This document shows positions 34,326-43,611 of a DNA stretch of 64,000 nt, in pieces. The DNA comes from WGOA01 sp964429745. GTDB lineage: Bacteria > Bacteroidota > Bacteroidia > Chitinophagales > BACL12. Each line of letters starts with the position of its first letter. Position 1 is the stretch's first letter. The notes under the pieces are model-generated. The model saw only the letters and a list, made by a program, of their open reading frames with translations, searched no databases and was not told the DNA's origin. The position numbers and the translations under genes were made by a program. Location: assembly GCA_964429745.1 (NCBI GenBank), contig CAYSDI010000003.1, positions 1 through 64,000 on the forward strand. The letters are read 5' to 3'.

Positions 34326-36308
34326 ATGAAACGCGTTCCCGCTCTCCCAATTCTGCGTTTATGGTTATTGATTGGCGCATTCCTTTCTACCGCCGCTGCC
34401 TCACAGAGCCAAGTTGTTCAGTTTGATGCTGATCCAGCAATATCACCTCTGGATGTGCACCTGCTGGAAGGCCGTGCCGCAAGTGGCCCGGTGTCCGATC
34501 AGCGCGCGCGCCGACAGGCCATGGCCACCGCTTTTGCGCCATTTTTGCACGGTGTTGCTTCAGGTGATCCGCTGCCGGACGGGGTTATTCTCTGGACCCG
34601 TGTAACGCCCGAAAGCCCTTCGCCCGAACCCATTGAAGTGCGCTGGCGCATGGCGCTCACGGCCTCCATGAGTCCTGTGCTGGCAGAAGGGACCAGTATG
34701 GCCAACGATGATCGCGACTACACGGTCAAAGTAGACGTGCGCGGTCTGTTGCCCAACCAACATTACTACTACCAGTTTGAAGCGCTCGGGCGCAAATCCG
34801 TGATTGGGCGAACGCGCACCGGCACAACGGGCAGCCTGGATCGGTTGCGGCTGGCAGCGGTGTCTTGCTCCGATTACCGCGCGGGGTATTTTCACGCCTA
34901 CGCTCGTTTGGCAGCCCGGAACGATCTGGCCCTGATCCTGCATCTGGGTGATTATTTCTACGAAGGCGGCGGCGGTCCGGATGACCGCACGCACGAACCC
35001 GATGCGGAGATCTACCGGTTGCAGGACTACCGCGCGCGCTATTCGCAATACCACCTTGATCCGGATTTGCAGCGAGTGCACCAGGTGCATCCTTTCTCCA
35101 CCATTTGGGACGACCACGACATTGTCGTCGACGCCTTGCGCGACACCAGTCTGCGGCACGACGAAGAATTCGGCAGCTACCGCGACCGCAAGTGGGCCGC
35201 CATAAAAGCCGCGTATGAGTGGCTGCCTTTGCGCGAAGATCCTGTTGATTCGCTGCGCATCTGGCGCTCCCTGCCCTACGGCGATCTGGCAGAAGTTTTC
35301 TTACTGGACACGCGATTGTACGACCGCGATCGTTTTGCCACTGATGCCAGCGATCCAATTTACCAAAGCCCTGATCACCGCCTCCTTGGACCGGCGCAAA
35401 TGGCGTGGCTGCAGAGCGGCCTGGCCGCGTCAACAGGCCGCTGGAAAGTGCTGGCCAACCAGGTCATGATGGGACACCTCTCCGCCCTGGAAGATGACCC
35501 GGTCATCTTTGAAAACTGGGCAGGCTACACCGCAGAACGGGATGCGCTTTACGCTTATCTTGATGACAATAACATAACTAATACTGTGGTTGTAACCGGT
35601 GATTTTCACGTGTCTATGGCGCTGGATTTAGCCCCTAACCCGCGGCTTCCGGAGAATTACAACCCCGAAACTGGCGAAGGTTCGCTGGCCGTTGAATTTC
35701 TGGTGCCCAGCGTGACCGGTGAAAATTTTGACGAAGGGGAGACCTACGGTTTTAGCAACTCCGCATCCGCTTCGTTCCTGATTTCACAAGCCAACAAGCA
35801 CATCAAGTGGAGCGAACTGGACGGACATGGCTACGTGCTGCTTGACCTCAACGCCGATCGCGCCCAGGCAGAATTCTGGCACCTGGAGGACATCAGCGAC
35901 CCGGACAATACCATAGAAAATGCTGTGTTATTGTGGGAAACACTGACCGGCACGCAGCGAATCCAGCGCAGTTTTACGCCTTCCGCACCGATCGAAGGCC
36001 TGCCCCCCCTCCCCCCGCTCGACACGACAGCCGCATCCCCGGCCAGCGGCAACGTGCTGTTGAGTGCAGGACCTAATCCCTTTGAAACATCGTTTAGTGC
36101 TAACCTCTTGCTGAGCGCCGAGGCATCGGTGGAATGGTCTGTGTACAATGCGGCAGGGTTGCGGGTAGCGCACGCCCCTGCACAAACTCTGGCCGCCGGG
36201 AACTACCTGATTCGCCAGGCAGCCGAGACCTGGACCCCGGGCTTGTACATCCTGGATTTGGCATTAGACGGAGAACGCGTGCAACGCAAGTTGTGGAAAG
36301 CGCGCTGA
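34326..36308 (+). CDS. PhoD-like phosphatase with T9SS type A sorting domain
   Basis: 660 residues. A signal peptide, then a PhoD N-domain (ASGDPLPDGVILWTRVTPE), then the metallophosphatase core: SCSDYRAGYFHAYARLA, LHLGDYFYEGG, TIWDDHDIVVD, LANQVMMGHL and VTGDFHVSMALD. PhoD enzymes are Ca/Fe phosphodiesterases and phosphomonoesterases that free phosphate from organic sources. The last ~85 residues (AGPNPFETSF..., ending VQRKLWKAR) are a T9SS type A CTD, so the enzyme is sent to the cell surface or outside. Convergent with the sugar dehydrogenase gene. Confidence 0.92.
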   Translation: MKRVPALPILRLWLLIGAFLSTAAASQSQVVQFDADPAISPLDVHLLEGRAASGPVSDQRARRQAMATAFAPFLHGVASGDPLPDGVILWTRVTPESPSPEPIEVRWRMALTASMSPVLAEGTSMANDDRDYTVKVDVRGLLPNQHYYYQFEALGRKSVIGRTRTGTTGSLDRLRLAAVSCSDYRAGYFHAYARLAARNDLALILHLGDYFYEGGGGPDDRTHEPDAEIYRLQDYRARYSQYHLDPDLQRVHQVHPFSTIWDDHDIVVDALRDTSLRHDEEFGSYRDRKWAAIKAAYEWLPLREDPVDSLRIWRSLPYGDLAEVFLLDTRLYDRDRFATDASDPIYQSPDHRLLGPAQMAWLQSGLAASTGRWKVLANQVMMGHLSALEDDPVIFENWAGYTAERDALYAYLDDNNITNTVVVTGDFHVSMALDLAPNPRLPENYNPETGEGSLAVEFLVPSVTGENFDEGETYGFSNSASASFLISQANKHIKWSELDGHGYVLLDLNADRAQAEFWHLEDISDPDNTIENAVLLWETLTGTQRIQRSFTPSAPIEGLPPLPPLDTTAASPASGNVLLSAGPNPFETSFSANLLLSAEASVEWSVYNAAGLRVAHAPAQTLAAGNYLIRQAAETWTPGLYILDLALDGERVQRKLWKAR

Positions 36309-36405
36309 GCCAAATGCCCGAGCGGAACGCATCGGTTTCTGGTGCTGAGCTATGCCGGTTTTTGCACGGGCAGATTGGGCGAAGGCTGACGCTCTGCAAC
36401 ACCGC

Positions 36406-37884
36406 TCAGGGAAGCACTAAAATCTTTCGGCTTCGTATTTGTATTCCGTCCGGATAAATGACTTCCAGCACGTAGGGACCAGGAGCCAGGGAACCGAGTT
36501 GCACCGTAACAAAAGGTCCGGTTACCAATTGGGCGTCCATGACGCGCTGACCCGCAGCATTGAACAAACTGACCCGTGCAATGCCACTGATGGATTCACC
36601 AAACTTGAAATACAATTGCTGGCCGCTGCGCACCGGACTGGGATAAATGCTCAGGCAGTCGCCCAGGCATGGAACCGGATTCCACGCGGGATTGTAAATG
36701 CGGATGATGCGATCGTCATCTACGGTGACCGCATACTGGCCGTTGAACTCGCGATTTGAAGTGCACAAGTACACGCTGCCGTCGGGGGCGGTGAGCACAT
36801 CGCGGATGCGGCCAAAGACCCCAATCTGGTTGAGCTGCCCAAGGTCAGTAGGCACCACCGGACCTTCATGCAAATAGTCGCGGACCCCTAAAACCTCCAG
36901 GCCTTCCGTGTCCAGTTGAATAACGCGAATGCGCTGTCCCGGATCGCCGCGGCGTTTGAGAAATCCTGCAATCAGGCAACCTTGCCACTGGGGAATGGCC
37001 GGATGGTTGTAATAATCCAACCCGCTGGGCCCGGCGGTCGGTGTCCAGGTTACGTGCGGCTCCACCACCGCATAGACTTCGCAAAAGGCCGCTTCTTCCG
37101 GCGCATCGCAGGCACCGGCAACTTCGGGCCAACCGTAATTGCGACTGGCTATGTGCCGGTTAAGTTCATCATCGGCATCTTCTCCGTGCTCCGTTGACCA
37201 TATCTCTCCATTAGGCAACTGCACCAAGCCCTGCATGTTGCGATGGCCGAGGGTATACAAGGCAATGCCGGGAAAAGGATTGTCCGCTGGAATGCTTCCA
37301 TCTAACTCGAGCCGAAGCAATTTGCCGTTTGGGCTGAGGGAGTCCTGAGGAAGAAAGGGATTGAAGGCATCGCCTGTGGCAAAGAGCAGTTTGCCCGTCT
37401 GGTCTAACAGCAGCCGCGCACCGTTGTGCGAATCCCTTCCCGCCATTTCCAACAGGATTTCTTCATCCTGCAAGCCATTGGCTCCGAACCAAAATCGGGA
37501 GAGCCGGAGGTTGTCTTCCGTGTAGGTGTAGCTAACGTAAATCCAGGGCTCGTTGGCAAAATTCGGGTGCAAAAACAGCGCATGGAGTCCCGAGTTGTCA
37601 GTAGAATTGAACACACCCGGAACAGTGTCCAGCACCACAACTTCTTTGGTGGAAGGATCATAGCGTTTGAGCGCACCGGTTCGTTCAGTAAACCATAGTT
37701 GATCATCCGGTCCCCAAACCAAATCCCAGGGCAAATCCAAGTTGCGCGCTACCACCTCCGCCACCAGAGGAACGGGATCGGAAATGGCATAGGCATTCAA
37801 CGCCGGGCGTTGGGCGAAGGTGAAATCACCGACGAGCAGGAAAGACCATACCAGCAAACAACGCCACAAAGGGTGCAAACGCAT
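36406..37884 (-). CDS. PQQ-type glucose/sorbosone dehydrogenase-like protein with T9SS sorting domain
   Basis: 492 residues. A signal peptide ending TFAQ, then a beta-propeller of the glucose/sorbosone dehydrogenase family: LPWDLVWGPDDQLWFTERTG, GLHALFLHPNFANEPWIYVSYT, ALYTLGHRNMQGLVQ, EIWSTEHGEDADDELN, RNYGWPEVAG. The family oxidises aldoses with bound PQQ and Ca; the substrate is not provable here. The C-terminal ~80 residues (SIYPSPVRSGQQLYFKFG... to IRSRKILVLP) are a T9SS type A CTD. It follows the SGNH gene by 53 bp and has its own -7 box at 37890. Confidence 0.88.
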   Translation of the reverse strand: MRLHPLWRCLLVWSFLLVGDFTFAQRPALNAYAISDPVPLVAEVVARNLDLPWDLVWGPDDQLWFTERTGALKRYDPSTKEVVVLDTVPGVFNSTDNSGLHALFLHPNFANEPWIYVSYTYTEDNLRLSRFWFGANGLQDEEILLEMAGRDSHNGARLLLDQTGKLLFATGDAFNPFLPQDSLSPNGKLLRLELDGSIPADNPFPGIALYTLGHRNMQGLVQLPNGEIWSTEHGEDADDELNRHIASRNYGWPEVAGACDAPEEAAFCEVYAVVEPHVTWTPTAGPSGLDYYNHPAIPQWQGCLIAGFLKRRGDPGQRIRVIQLDTEGLEVLGVRDYLHEGPVVPTDLGQLNQIGVFGRIRDVLTAPDGSVYLCTSNREFNGQYAVTVDDDRIIRIYNPAWNPVPCLGDCLSIYPSPVRSGQQLYFKFGESISGIARVSLFNAAGQRVMDAQLVTGPFVTVQLGSLAPGPYVLEVIYPDGIQIRSRKILVLP

Positions 37885-37889
37885 GCCGC

Positions 37890-37897
37890 CAAAACTA
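37890..37897 (-). promoter_or_regulatory. Sugar dehydrogenase -7 element 5 nt before ATG
   Basis: Reads TAGTTTTG on the minus strand, exact TAnnTTTG. Ends 5 nt before the ATG at 37884. Confidence 0.55.
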
Positions 37898-37937
37898 CGA
37901 CGGCAACCCGATTCAGGAACGCTGCTCCGGTGAGCCC

Positions 37938-38621
37938 TCATGGAGCCAGCAAAAACCCTACTGCCGGAGCCAGGCGCTCCTGCACCCAAAGGTTGTATTG
38001 CAAGCCACTCGGGTGAAGCCCGTCAGCGGCCACTAACGCAGGCTCCGCTAAGCCTCGTCGCGATAAATCGGTGATGGCCAGCCAGGTGATGTTCTTCTGT
38101 AACGCCACCCGTCGGTTTACCGCGTTCAAGGAGTCTATGCCGGTACTCACTATTGCAGGATCGGGCAGCGCAGCGCCAAATGGCGTGTAGGCATAGTCCG
38201 GAATGCTGACGACGAAGACGCGGTCGGACCTTGACCCGGCCAGAAACACCGCGGTGTCCAACAAGGCGCGAAACTCGGCTTCGTAGGCATCAATGGGGCG
38301 ACCCTGGTAGAAATTGTTGACGCCGATGAGCACGGAGACCAGGTCCCAATTGGGCGAAAGGTGTTCGGCACTGACGGCTGCCTGCAGTTCATCTGTGCGC
38401 CAACCGGTGCGGGCAATGATGTGCAGGCTGTCCAACGGCAGGCCTTGCTGTTGCAGGGCTGCGGTTAGCTGGACCGGCCATCGGCTTTCGGTGGCGACGC
38501 TCTCGCCGATGGTGTAGCTATCGCCCAGAGCGAGGTAGCGCAGGGGGGTGGGGGGCTCGGCGGGTTGTGTGCAGGCGTTAAACTGGGCTGCCAGCAAACA
38601 GAGCATTAAGGCTTTGAACAT
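37938..38621 (-). CDS. SGNH/GDSL hydrolase lipoprotein
   Basis: 227 residues, lipoprotein signal ending QFNAC (Cys ~17). Block I LALGDSYTIGE with catalytic Ser, block III GVNNFYQG (Gly and Asn of the oxyanion hole), block V DGLHPSGLQY with catalytic Asp/His. Esterase, lipase or deacetylase activity is expected; substrate unknown. ATG 38621 is preferred to a TTG at 38627. A TAAGTTTG box lies 3 nt before it. Confidence 0.88.
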   Translation of the reverse strand: MFKALMLCLLAAQFNACTQPAEPPTPLRYLALGDSYTIGESVATESRWPVQLTAALQQQGLPLDSLHIIARTGWRTDELQAAVSAEHLSPNWDLVSVLIGVNNFYQGRPIDAYEAEFRALLDTAVFLAGSRSDRVFVVSIPDYAYTPFGAALPDPAIVSTGIDSLNAVNRRVALQKNITWLAITDLSRRGLAEPALVAADGLHPSGLQYNLWVQERLAPAVGFLLAP

Positions 38622-38624
38622 GCT

Positions 38625-38632
38625 CAAACTTA
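38625..38632 (-). promoter_or_regulatory. SGNH gene -7 element 3 nt before ATG
   Basis: Reads TAAGTTTG on the minus strand, exact TAnnTTTG, ending 3 nt before the ATG at 38621. Confidence 0.5.
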
Positions 38633-38751
38633 CGGGCTGCCGGGCATGCCCGGTTTGCCCGGAAACCCGATTTGCACAAAATCAACGAAAACGGCCGGAA
38701 TACAATTTGGCACGCCACTTGCTATGGGTCAAATGCAGTAAATACTACGCC

Positions 38752-39288
38752 ATGAAAATCCTGCTTCCCTTCCTCGTCGCAACGCTGTTGCTCTCCTCCT
38801 GCACCCTCAAACTAAGCCCCTACACCACCCGCCTGCACCAGGAAACCGGGCTGGACGAACAGGGGCTTCAACGGGTGCAATTTTACGTGTCCAAAGACAT
38901 TGTGCTTCAGCGCGACATGGGCGACAGCGAAACCGAAGTGGTTGGTGGAAAAATCAGGATGGTCAACGGCCGCCGTGTAGAAGAAGTGGTCATTCTGGCC
39001 GGTACACCTGGTGTGTTGATGAACATGCCCGACACCGACCGCTTAGCCGTCAGTTTTGAAGCCACTTCCAACGATTACCTGCTGTTCGGCGTTAGCGAAA
39101 ACGAGGGCGGCGCCTATGCCCTGATGGCCAAAGATTGGACCCACCGGGTCGGAGAAATTCAATACGGGGGAAAAATATATCGCACTACGCCAGAGAGCGC
39201 AGGCGCGATTCTGCTCGTGGATGTTCGAAAACTGAACAAAGTGGACCTCAACAGCCGCACCGCCAGCGGCCGCAAGATCAACGAATAA
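38752..39288 (+). CDS. Putative lipoprotein, unknown function
   Basis: 178 residues with a lipoprotein signal (MKILLPFLVATLLLSSC, Cys 17). The mature part looks like a beta-rich domain repeating 'x-LxRDMG..EVVGGKI' elements; no family was recognised. Divergent from the SGNH hydrolase. The frame is open far upstream, but the ATG at 38752 gives the signal peptide. Confidence 0.8.
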   Translation: MKILLPFLVATLLLSSCTLKLSPYTTRLHQETGLDEQGLQRVQFYVSKDIVLQRDMGDSETEVVGGKIRMVNGRRVEEVVILAGTPGVLMNMPDTDRLAVSFEATSNDYLLFGVSENEGGAYALMAKDWTHRVGEIQYGGKIYRTTPESAGAILLVDVRKLNKVDLNSRTASGRKINE

Positions 39289-39349
39289 CCGTTCAGGTTT
39301 ACAGCCTTTGATCGGTCTGCCGCCAAGCGGCAACTCAGGAATGACCCAA

Positions 39350-39385
39350 AAAAAAGAAGGAGCCGCATATCGCGACTCCTTTCTT
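39350..39385. terminator. Bidirectional terminator-like hairpin
   Basis: Stem around GGAGCCGC (39359-39366) and GCGACTCC with one mismatch, an A-run before it and a T-rich run after. Lies between the lipoprotein gene (+) and the HAD gene (-), so it can stop transcription from both sides. The bases 39386-39517 hold no other recognisable feature. Confidence 0.6.
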
Positions 39386-39517
39386 CTTAGGGATTACAGG
39401 AAATACAATCAGGGTCAGGGTGAGCACAAGATAGGCGTGGTTCTGAGGGCTCCAAAGCCTTTAGCCAGCTACTTAGAATTCGTAAGATTTTACGGGAAAT
39501 TCGACTGTAAACCAGCG

Positions 39518-40144
39518 TTAAAACCAAGTTTGGACGGTTAACTCCAGCGCCGCATTAGCCGGGTGCAACACAGCCTGCCACCCTGCGACGCGCGCAGCCT
39601 GCACGTTTTCGGGATGGTCATCTACAAACATCAGGTCTGCCGGCTTTAGCCCAACATGCTCGGCCACGGTGTGGTAAATGATTGGCTCGGGCTTGCGCAT
39701 TCGCATCTCGTAACTCAGGAACAGATGTTGAAAAATGCCAGCAAACAGCGGGCGCCCATGCGCCTGATCCACATGGCTGAAAATCCATTCCATGTGCAAC
39801 GCATTGGTATTGCTGAGCAAATACAGCGGGTAGCTTTTGGCCAGTTTGGCCAATGCGATCAGGTTTTCCGGGGGAATGGGCTCCAGAATGGTCTGCCACA
39901 CCGTCCGTACGTCGGCTTCGTCGCTGCCGGCGAGCCGAGCCAGGGTTCCCAAAAACTCCTGCCCGGAGATCTGGCCCTTTTCGAACCGATCAAAAAAACC
40001 ATCGTCCAGCAAAGCGGCGTAGGCCCGATCAAAAGGGTGGTTCCCCGCTGACCCTTGGGCGCTCAGCGATCGAAAGGCGGCCTCCGCCCGAGGCCGGTTC
40101 AGGGGCAGGATGACCCCCCCGAGGTCAAAAACGATGGCTTTCAT
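39518..40144 (-). CDS. HAD family hydrolase (phosphatase-like)
   Basis: 208 residues. Nucleophile motif FDLGGVILPL at the N-terminus, motif II LLSNTNALH, motif IV FVDDHPENVQAAR, and a helical cap between (residues ~20-85). Resembles the HAD-IA group that includes epoxide hydrolase N-type and phosphoglycolate-like phosphatases. Substrate unknown. ATG at 40144 chosen over the in-frame start at 40159. Confidence 0.9.
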   Translation of the reverse strand: MKAIVFDLGGVILPLNRPRAEAAFRSLSAQGSAGNHPFDRAYAALLDDGFFDRFEKGQISGQEFLGTLARLAGSDEADVRTVWQTILEPIPPENLIALAKLAKSYPLYLLSNTNALHMEWIFSHVDQAHGRPLFAGIFQHLFLSYEMRMRKPEPIIYHTVAEHVGLKPADLMFVDDHPENVQAARVAGWQAVLHPANAALELTVQTWF

Positions 40145-40243
40145 AGGCGAAGGGGGCAAAAATCGGTCAGCTTGTTGGCTTTCTCGCTACGCGGCTGGGT
40201 TTTTGGGAGTTCCCATTATCTTTACCAACCCGGATTGTTTTAC

Positions 40244-40316
<73 letters not shown>

Positions 40317-40322
40317 CCCGAT

Positions 40323-40350
40323 AACCCTGCCTCCGCAGGGTTTTGTTTTT
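40323..40350 (+). terminator. tRNA terminator
   Basis: 8-bp stem AACCCTGC/GCAGGGTT (40323-40330 with 40335-40342), 4-nt loop, then TTGTTTTT. Starts 7 nt after the tRNA. The next gene begins 18 nt later, so this hairpin may also attenuate it. Confidence 0.9.
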
Positions 40351-40367
40351 CGCGTCACCTCCCTGGC

Positions 40368-41138
40368 ATGACGGTAGTTTATTATCAGATTCTTGTGGCT
40401 TGTATTGCCCTGGTGCTCTCGCTGGGGGTAGCGGTATTGGCCTGGATGCTGCTCCGCAGTCGCGCGCGCGAGAACACCCTTCGCCAGGAATTGGAAGCCC
40501 AGGAAAGCCGCCTGCGCCAGACTATGGCCACGCAGGAAGAGGAGCGCAAACAGTTCAGTGGCGCCTTGCACGAAGAAATTGGCAGACAATTGCAGGACTT
40601 GCGCCTTTCTGCCAGCCGCTTGGCGGAGCGTTCTGCGCAGCAATCGCCGGAACAGGGTGCCGAAATACGCCGGATTGGGCAGGGACTGGAACACGCCGCC
40701 CGCGACATCAAAGCCCTTTCGGACAAGCTGCTTCCTCGTGTTCTGGCCGAAACGGGCCTGGACGCAGCGCTGGCTGAATTAACCGATCAGCTTTTTCGGA
40801 ATTCCTCCCTTCAGGCCCGGTACTCGCCCAGCGCTACCGGCGGCCGCTACGGGCAACAGGTGGAGATTGCCACCTACCGCATGGCCCGTGAATTGCTCAG
40901 CAACGCCGCGCGGCACGCCGGCGCTCGCCACGTGGACATGCACCTGGAGCGCAACGGCTACTACCTGCTGCTCACAGTCCGCGATGACGGTCGGGGTTTC
41001 GACACCAGCAGGGCCAGGGTTCGGGACAGCGGGCTTCAACGCCTGGAATCGCATTTGCAGTCCACCGGGGGAAAAGCCAGTTTCTCAAGCGGCATTGGAG
41101 AAGGGACCAGCGTGACCTTGCGGATCCCGATCGCGTAA
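40368..41138 (+). CDS. NarL-class sensor histidine kinase, small membrane type
   Basis: 256 residues: one N-terminal membrane helix (~5-30), a coiled linker, the HisKA_3-like dimerisation helix with the phospho-accepting His in GALHEEIGRQLQDL (~residue 67), and a HATPase with ELLSNAARHAGA (N box), DDGRGFD (G1) and GEGTSVTLRIP (G2). It has no sensor domain and no response regulator gene beside it, so its partner must be encoded elsewhere. The tRNA gene lies directly upstream. Confidence 0.9.
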   Translation: MTVVYYQILVACIALVLSLGVAVLAWMLLRSRARENTLRQELEAQESRLRQTMATQEEERKQFSGALHEEIGRQLQDLRLSASRLAERSAQQSPEQGAEIRRIGQGLEHAARDIKALSDKLLPRVLAETGLDAALAELTDQLFRNSSLQARYSPSATGGRYGQQVEIATYRMARELLSNAARHAGARHVDMHLERNGYYLLLTVRDDGRGFDTSRARVRDSGLQRLESHLQSTGGKASFSSGIGEGTSVTLRIPIA

Positions 41139-41237
41139 TCGCCAGGAACATGGGTTTTGACTCAAACGGCACACAGGCCTTGCGCATTATCCACCGGACA
41201 AGCGCGCGCCGAGGGCATTGGTCTGCCTGAATGCACC

Positions 41238-41245
41238 TAACTTTG
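41238..41245 (+). promoter_or_regulatory. -7 element 5 nt before the beta-barrel gene ATG
   Basis: TAACTTTG, exact TAnnTTTG. TTGG lies 16-17 nt upstream, a weak -33 element. The 5-nt gap to the ATG at 41251 fits a leaderless mRNA. Confidence 0.6.
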
Positions 41246-41250
41246 TGCCC

Positions 41251-42024
41251 ATGAGAAAATTATGGCTCTCCCTATTCCTGCTGGCCACCGGTTTTTCCGT
41301 ATTTGCCCAGGACGATACCAATGATGAAACCACAACGGAGGATACTGAAGAAGCCGAACCCTTTTCGCTGTCATCAGCCACCTCGGATTCCCGCGACCGC
41401 CTGGTATTGGAATTGAACTGGAACACCTGGCTCAATACCCCTGACGTTTTTAATGTGCAAGCGAAATCGCGGGGTTTTAATTTTTACTTCTACTACGATC
41501 TGCAACTCGGAACGGACAATGTAGCGCTGGCTCCAGGCATCGGCTTGAGCAACTCCAACATTTTCCACGAGTCTTTTCTGGCGGTGAATGCCGATTCTAA
41601 CGCAACAGCTTACGGCGTAACGGAAGTGCTGCCCTTCCCGGATGGCTTGGATTACAAAAAGAACAAGATTAGCCTGACCTACGTGGAGGTACCCGTGGAA
41701 CTGCGCATTCGCACCAACCCCAACGACAAAGGCAAGCGTTTTAAAATTGCCGCCGGGTTCAAAGCGGGGTTGCTGATTAACAGCCACACCAAATACGTAG
41801 GGGACGATACCCGGCCCGGTGCCTACCCGGCCAACACCGAATACGTCAAGTACAAAGAGTCCCGCATCCTGAACGTTCAATCGTTCCGCTACGGCGTTAC
41901 GGGCCGCGTGGGCTACGGTGCTGTGAACGTGCACGCCTTCTACGGGCTCACCGATGTGTTTGAAGACGGTTTGGGCCCAACAGCGAATGCTCTGGAAGTG
42001 GGCATTTCGTTTAATCCGTTCTAA
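41251..42024 (+). CDS. Outer membrane beta-barrel protein (PorT-like)
   Basis: 257 residues. Signal peptide ending VFAQ, then an acidic linker of ~30 residues and a barrel of repeated amphipathic strands (GFNFYFYYDLQLGTDNVALAPGIG, LTYVEVPVELRIRT, RFKIAAGFKAGLLI, ending VGISFNPF with the terminal Phe typical of barrel proteins). Similar to the outer-membrane beta-barrel/PorT family, of which PorT itself is a T9SS component. No specific function can be claimed. Convergent with the PorP/SprF gene. Confidence 0.88.
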   Translation: MRKLWLSLFLLATGFSVFAQDDTNDETTTEDTEEAEPFSLSSATSDSRDRLVLELNWNTWLNTPDVFNVQAKSRGFNFYFYYDLQLGTDNVALAPGIGLSNSNIFHESFLAVNADSNATAYGVTEVLPFPDGLDYKKNKISLTYVEVPVELRIRTNPNDKGKRFKIAAGFKAGLLINSHTKYVGDDTRPGAYPANTEYVKYKESRILNVQSFRYGVTGRVGYGAVNVHAFYGLTDVFEDGLGPTANALEVGISFNPF

Positions 42025-42036
42025 TAGGAGTTCCCT

Positions 42037-42972
42037 TTAGAAGTAACGCGGGGCCATCATTCTAGGCGTCGCAATCCGGTTGCGGCCAAAGTCAAGGTCA
42101 AAGCCCACCAGGATTTCATGCGAGCCGGTGGTGTATGGACCCACTTCGTTGATCTGGTGATCGTAGGCATAGCCCACCCGCAATTGGCGGTTCACCTGGA
42201 ACTCCACCATGCCATCAATCGAGGCATTGGTTCGGTAGCTGACCCCTGCCCAGAAGCGCTCTACAAACAGAAAGCTGGCGTTGAAGTCCGCTTGGACTGG
42301 TGCATTTGGAACGTATTTCACCAACACCGCCGGACGGAACTTGACGCTTTCGCTGATGTCTACCACACCGCCCATCATGGCGTTCATGTGACGGGATTGT
42401 CTGGCGTAAGCGTTGTCCTCGCTGAGCAGCGTCCGGCCGCTCAGGTCGTTCTCAATCAGGCGCTGAGCCGAAACACCCGCGTAAAACGCTTCGCTCTGGT
42501 AGTACACCCCGGCACCCACGTTGGGGCTGAAGGTACTCAGGTCCGTGGCCAGGCTTGGATCACCAGCATCGATGTGAACAGCGGTGCTCAGGGCCACCTC
42601 GTAGTGGTCAAAGCCACCTTGCACACCAAAGCTTAGACGACCATCGCCAAGGGGTAGGCGGTAAGCGTAGTTGGCATAAATGCCTGTCTGGTTTTGGAGG
42701 CCGAGGCGGTCGTTGATGACCGTCAGGCCCAAAGCCACTTTGGGGTTCTTCAGGTGCCCGTGAACACTAAAGGTTCCGGTTCTCGGCGCACCGTTGAAAC
42801 CTGTCCATTGGTCCCGGTAGAGCATGGTAATGCTGGTAGCTGCCCGGCTGCCGGCATAACCCGGATTGATGAGTAATTTGTTGAACATGTACTGGGTGTA
42901 CATGGCCTCTTGTTGGGCAATCAGAGGGCTGGCGGCAAAGGCGAGGAGTAGCGTGAGTAAGATTCGATTCAT
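42037..42972 (-). CDS. PorP/SprF family type IX secretion membrane protein, copy 2
   Basis: 311 residues with signal peptide (MNRILLTLLLAFAASPLIAQ) and the family's opening QQEAMYTQYMFNKLLINPGYAGSR, DQWTGFNGAPRTGTFS, GVGYYQ-like strand and RVGYAYDHQINE. SprF-like outer-membrane proteins are needed to secrete CHU_C (type B) substrates such as SprB; this one sits next to the giant CHU_C protein. It lies beyond a strong terminator, so it must have its own promoter. ATG at 42972 is chosen, the frame being open further up. Confidence 0.94.
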   Translation of the reverse strand: MNRILLTLLLAFAASPLIAQQEAMYTQYMFNKLLINPGYAGSRAATSITMLYRDQWTGFNGAPRTGTFSVHGHLKNPKVALGLTVINDRLGLQNQTGIYANYAYRLPLGDGRLSFGVQGGFDHYEVALSTAVHIDAGDPSLATDLSTFSPNVGAGVYYQSEAFYAGVSAQRLIENDLSGRTLLSEDNAYARQSRHMNAMMGGVVDISESVKFRPAVLVKYVPNAPVQADFNASFLFVERFWAGVSYRTNASIDGMVEFQVNRQLRVGYAYDHQINEVGPYTTGSHEILVGFDLDFGRNRIATPRMMAPRYF

Positions 42973-43536
42973 AAGTATGTTGAGCAAAGGCTTTGTGCCT
43001 ATCTGCTGCTTTTGTTTGGTGATTGAAGGAATAGAACCGGCCCTTTTACCCGAATGCCGTTTCGGTGTCACGAAGTCAGGCTTTTTTGGTGGGTTTTTGA
43101 GGCTTTCGATGTTTCTGGCGTGCAAACATTTTGGAGCAACAATCCCGGTACTTTTTTGATCCTATTGTCAAGATTGCTTTCTGCTGCCCACTTGTCAAGG
43201 GTAGCGACATACATTTCTGGGATGCATGCATAAACCTCGGGCGCTCAGAATGGCCTGCGTCCCATGCAGCGAATAAAAATGCTGGTAGTGGATAAAATCA
43301 GCCCTTGCTACGGCTTTTCAGGCCCCTTCGCCCTAAATGAGACGGGAGAAATCCGCGTCACAACCGGCCAGGCAGCGCGCAAAAACAGGGCATATTGGCC
43401 CTCCAAAAAGGTAGAAACCCGGAAATGGCTGTGGGTTCACAAGATGCGCCAGCGTGAAAGGAGGATCCGATGAGCTGCTCAAAACCAGGGTCTGGCAATA
43501 GGTTTTGCGATAGGTCTAAAGGGTGCTATTAAAAAA
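42973..43536. other. Intergenic region with no recognised gene
   Basis: About 560 bases between the porP/sprF gene and the giant-gene terminator. A short frame at 43264-43473 has no recognisable content. The minus-strand promoter of the porP/sprF copy should lie here, but no exact TAnnTTTG box close to the ATG was seen. Confidence 0.6.
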
Positions 43537-43566
43537 CCCCCGAACAGGAGTTCCTGTTCGGGGGGC
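43531..43566 (-). terminator. Strong rho-independent terminator of the giant repeat gene
   Basis: 13-bp stem (43537-43549 with 43552-43564, CCCCCGAACAGGA) followed on the minus strand by TTTTTT at 43536-43531. Lies 46 nt after the stop of the 2794-residue gene. Confidence 0.93.
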
Positions 43567-43611
43567 AAAAAAGCTTCAGACCGGGGCTGCCCCCTATCTT
43601 ATGTACAGAGT

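Noticed and set aside
43264..43473. 69-codon frame in the spacer before the porP/sprF copy
   Set aside because: No family resemblance, no clear start signal; likely chance.
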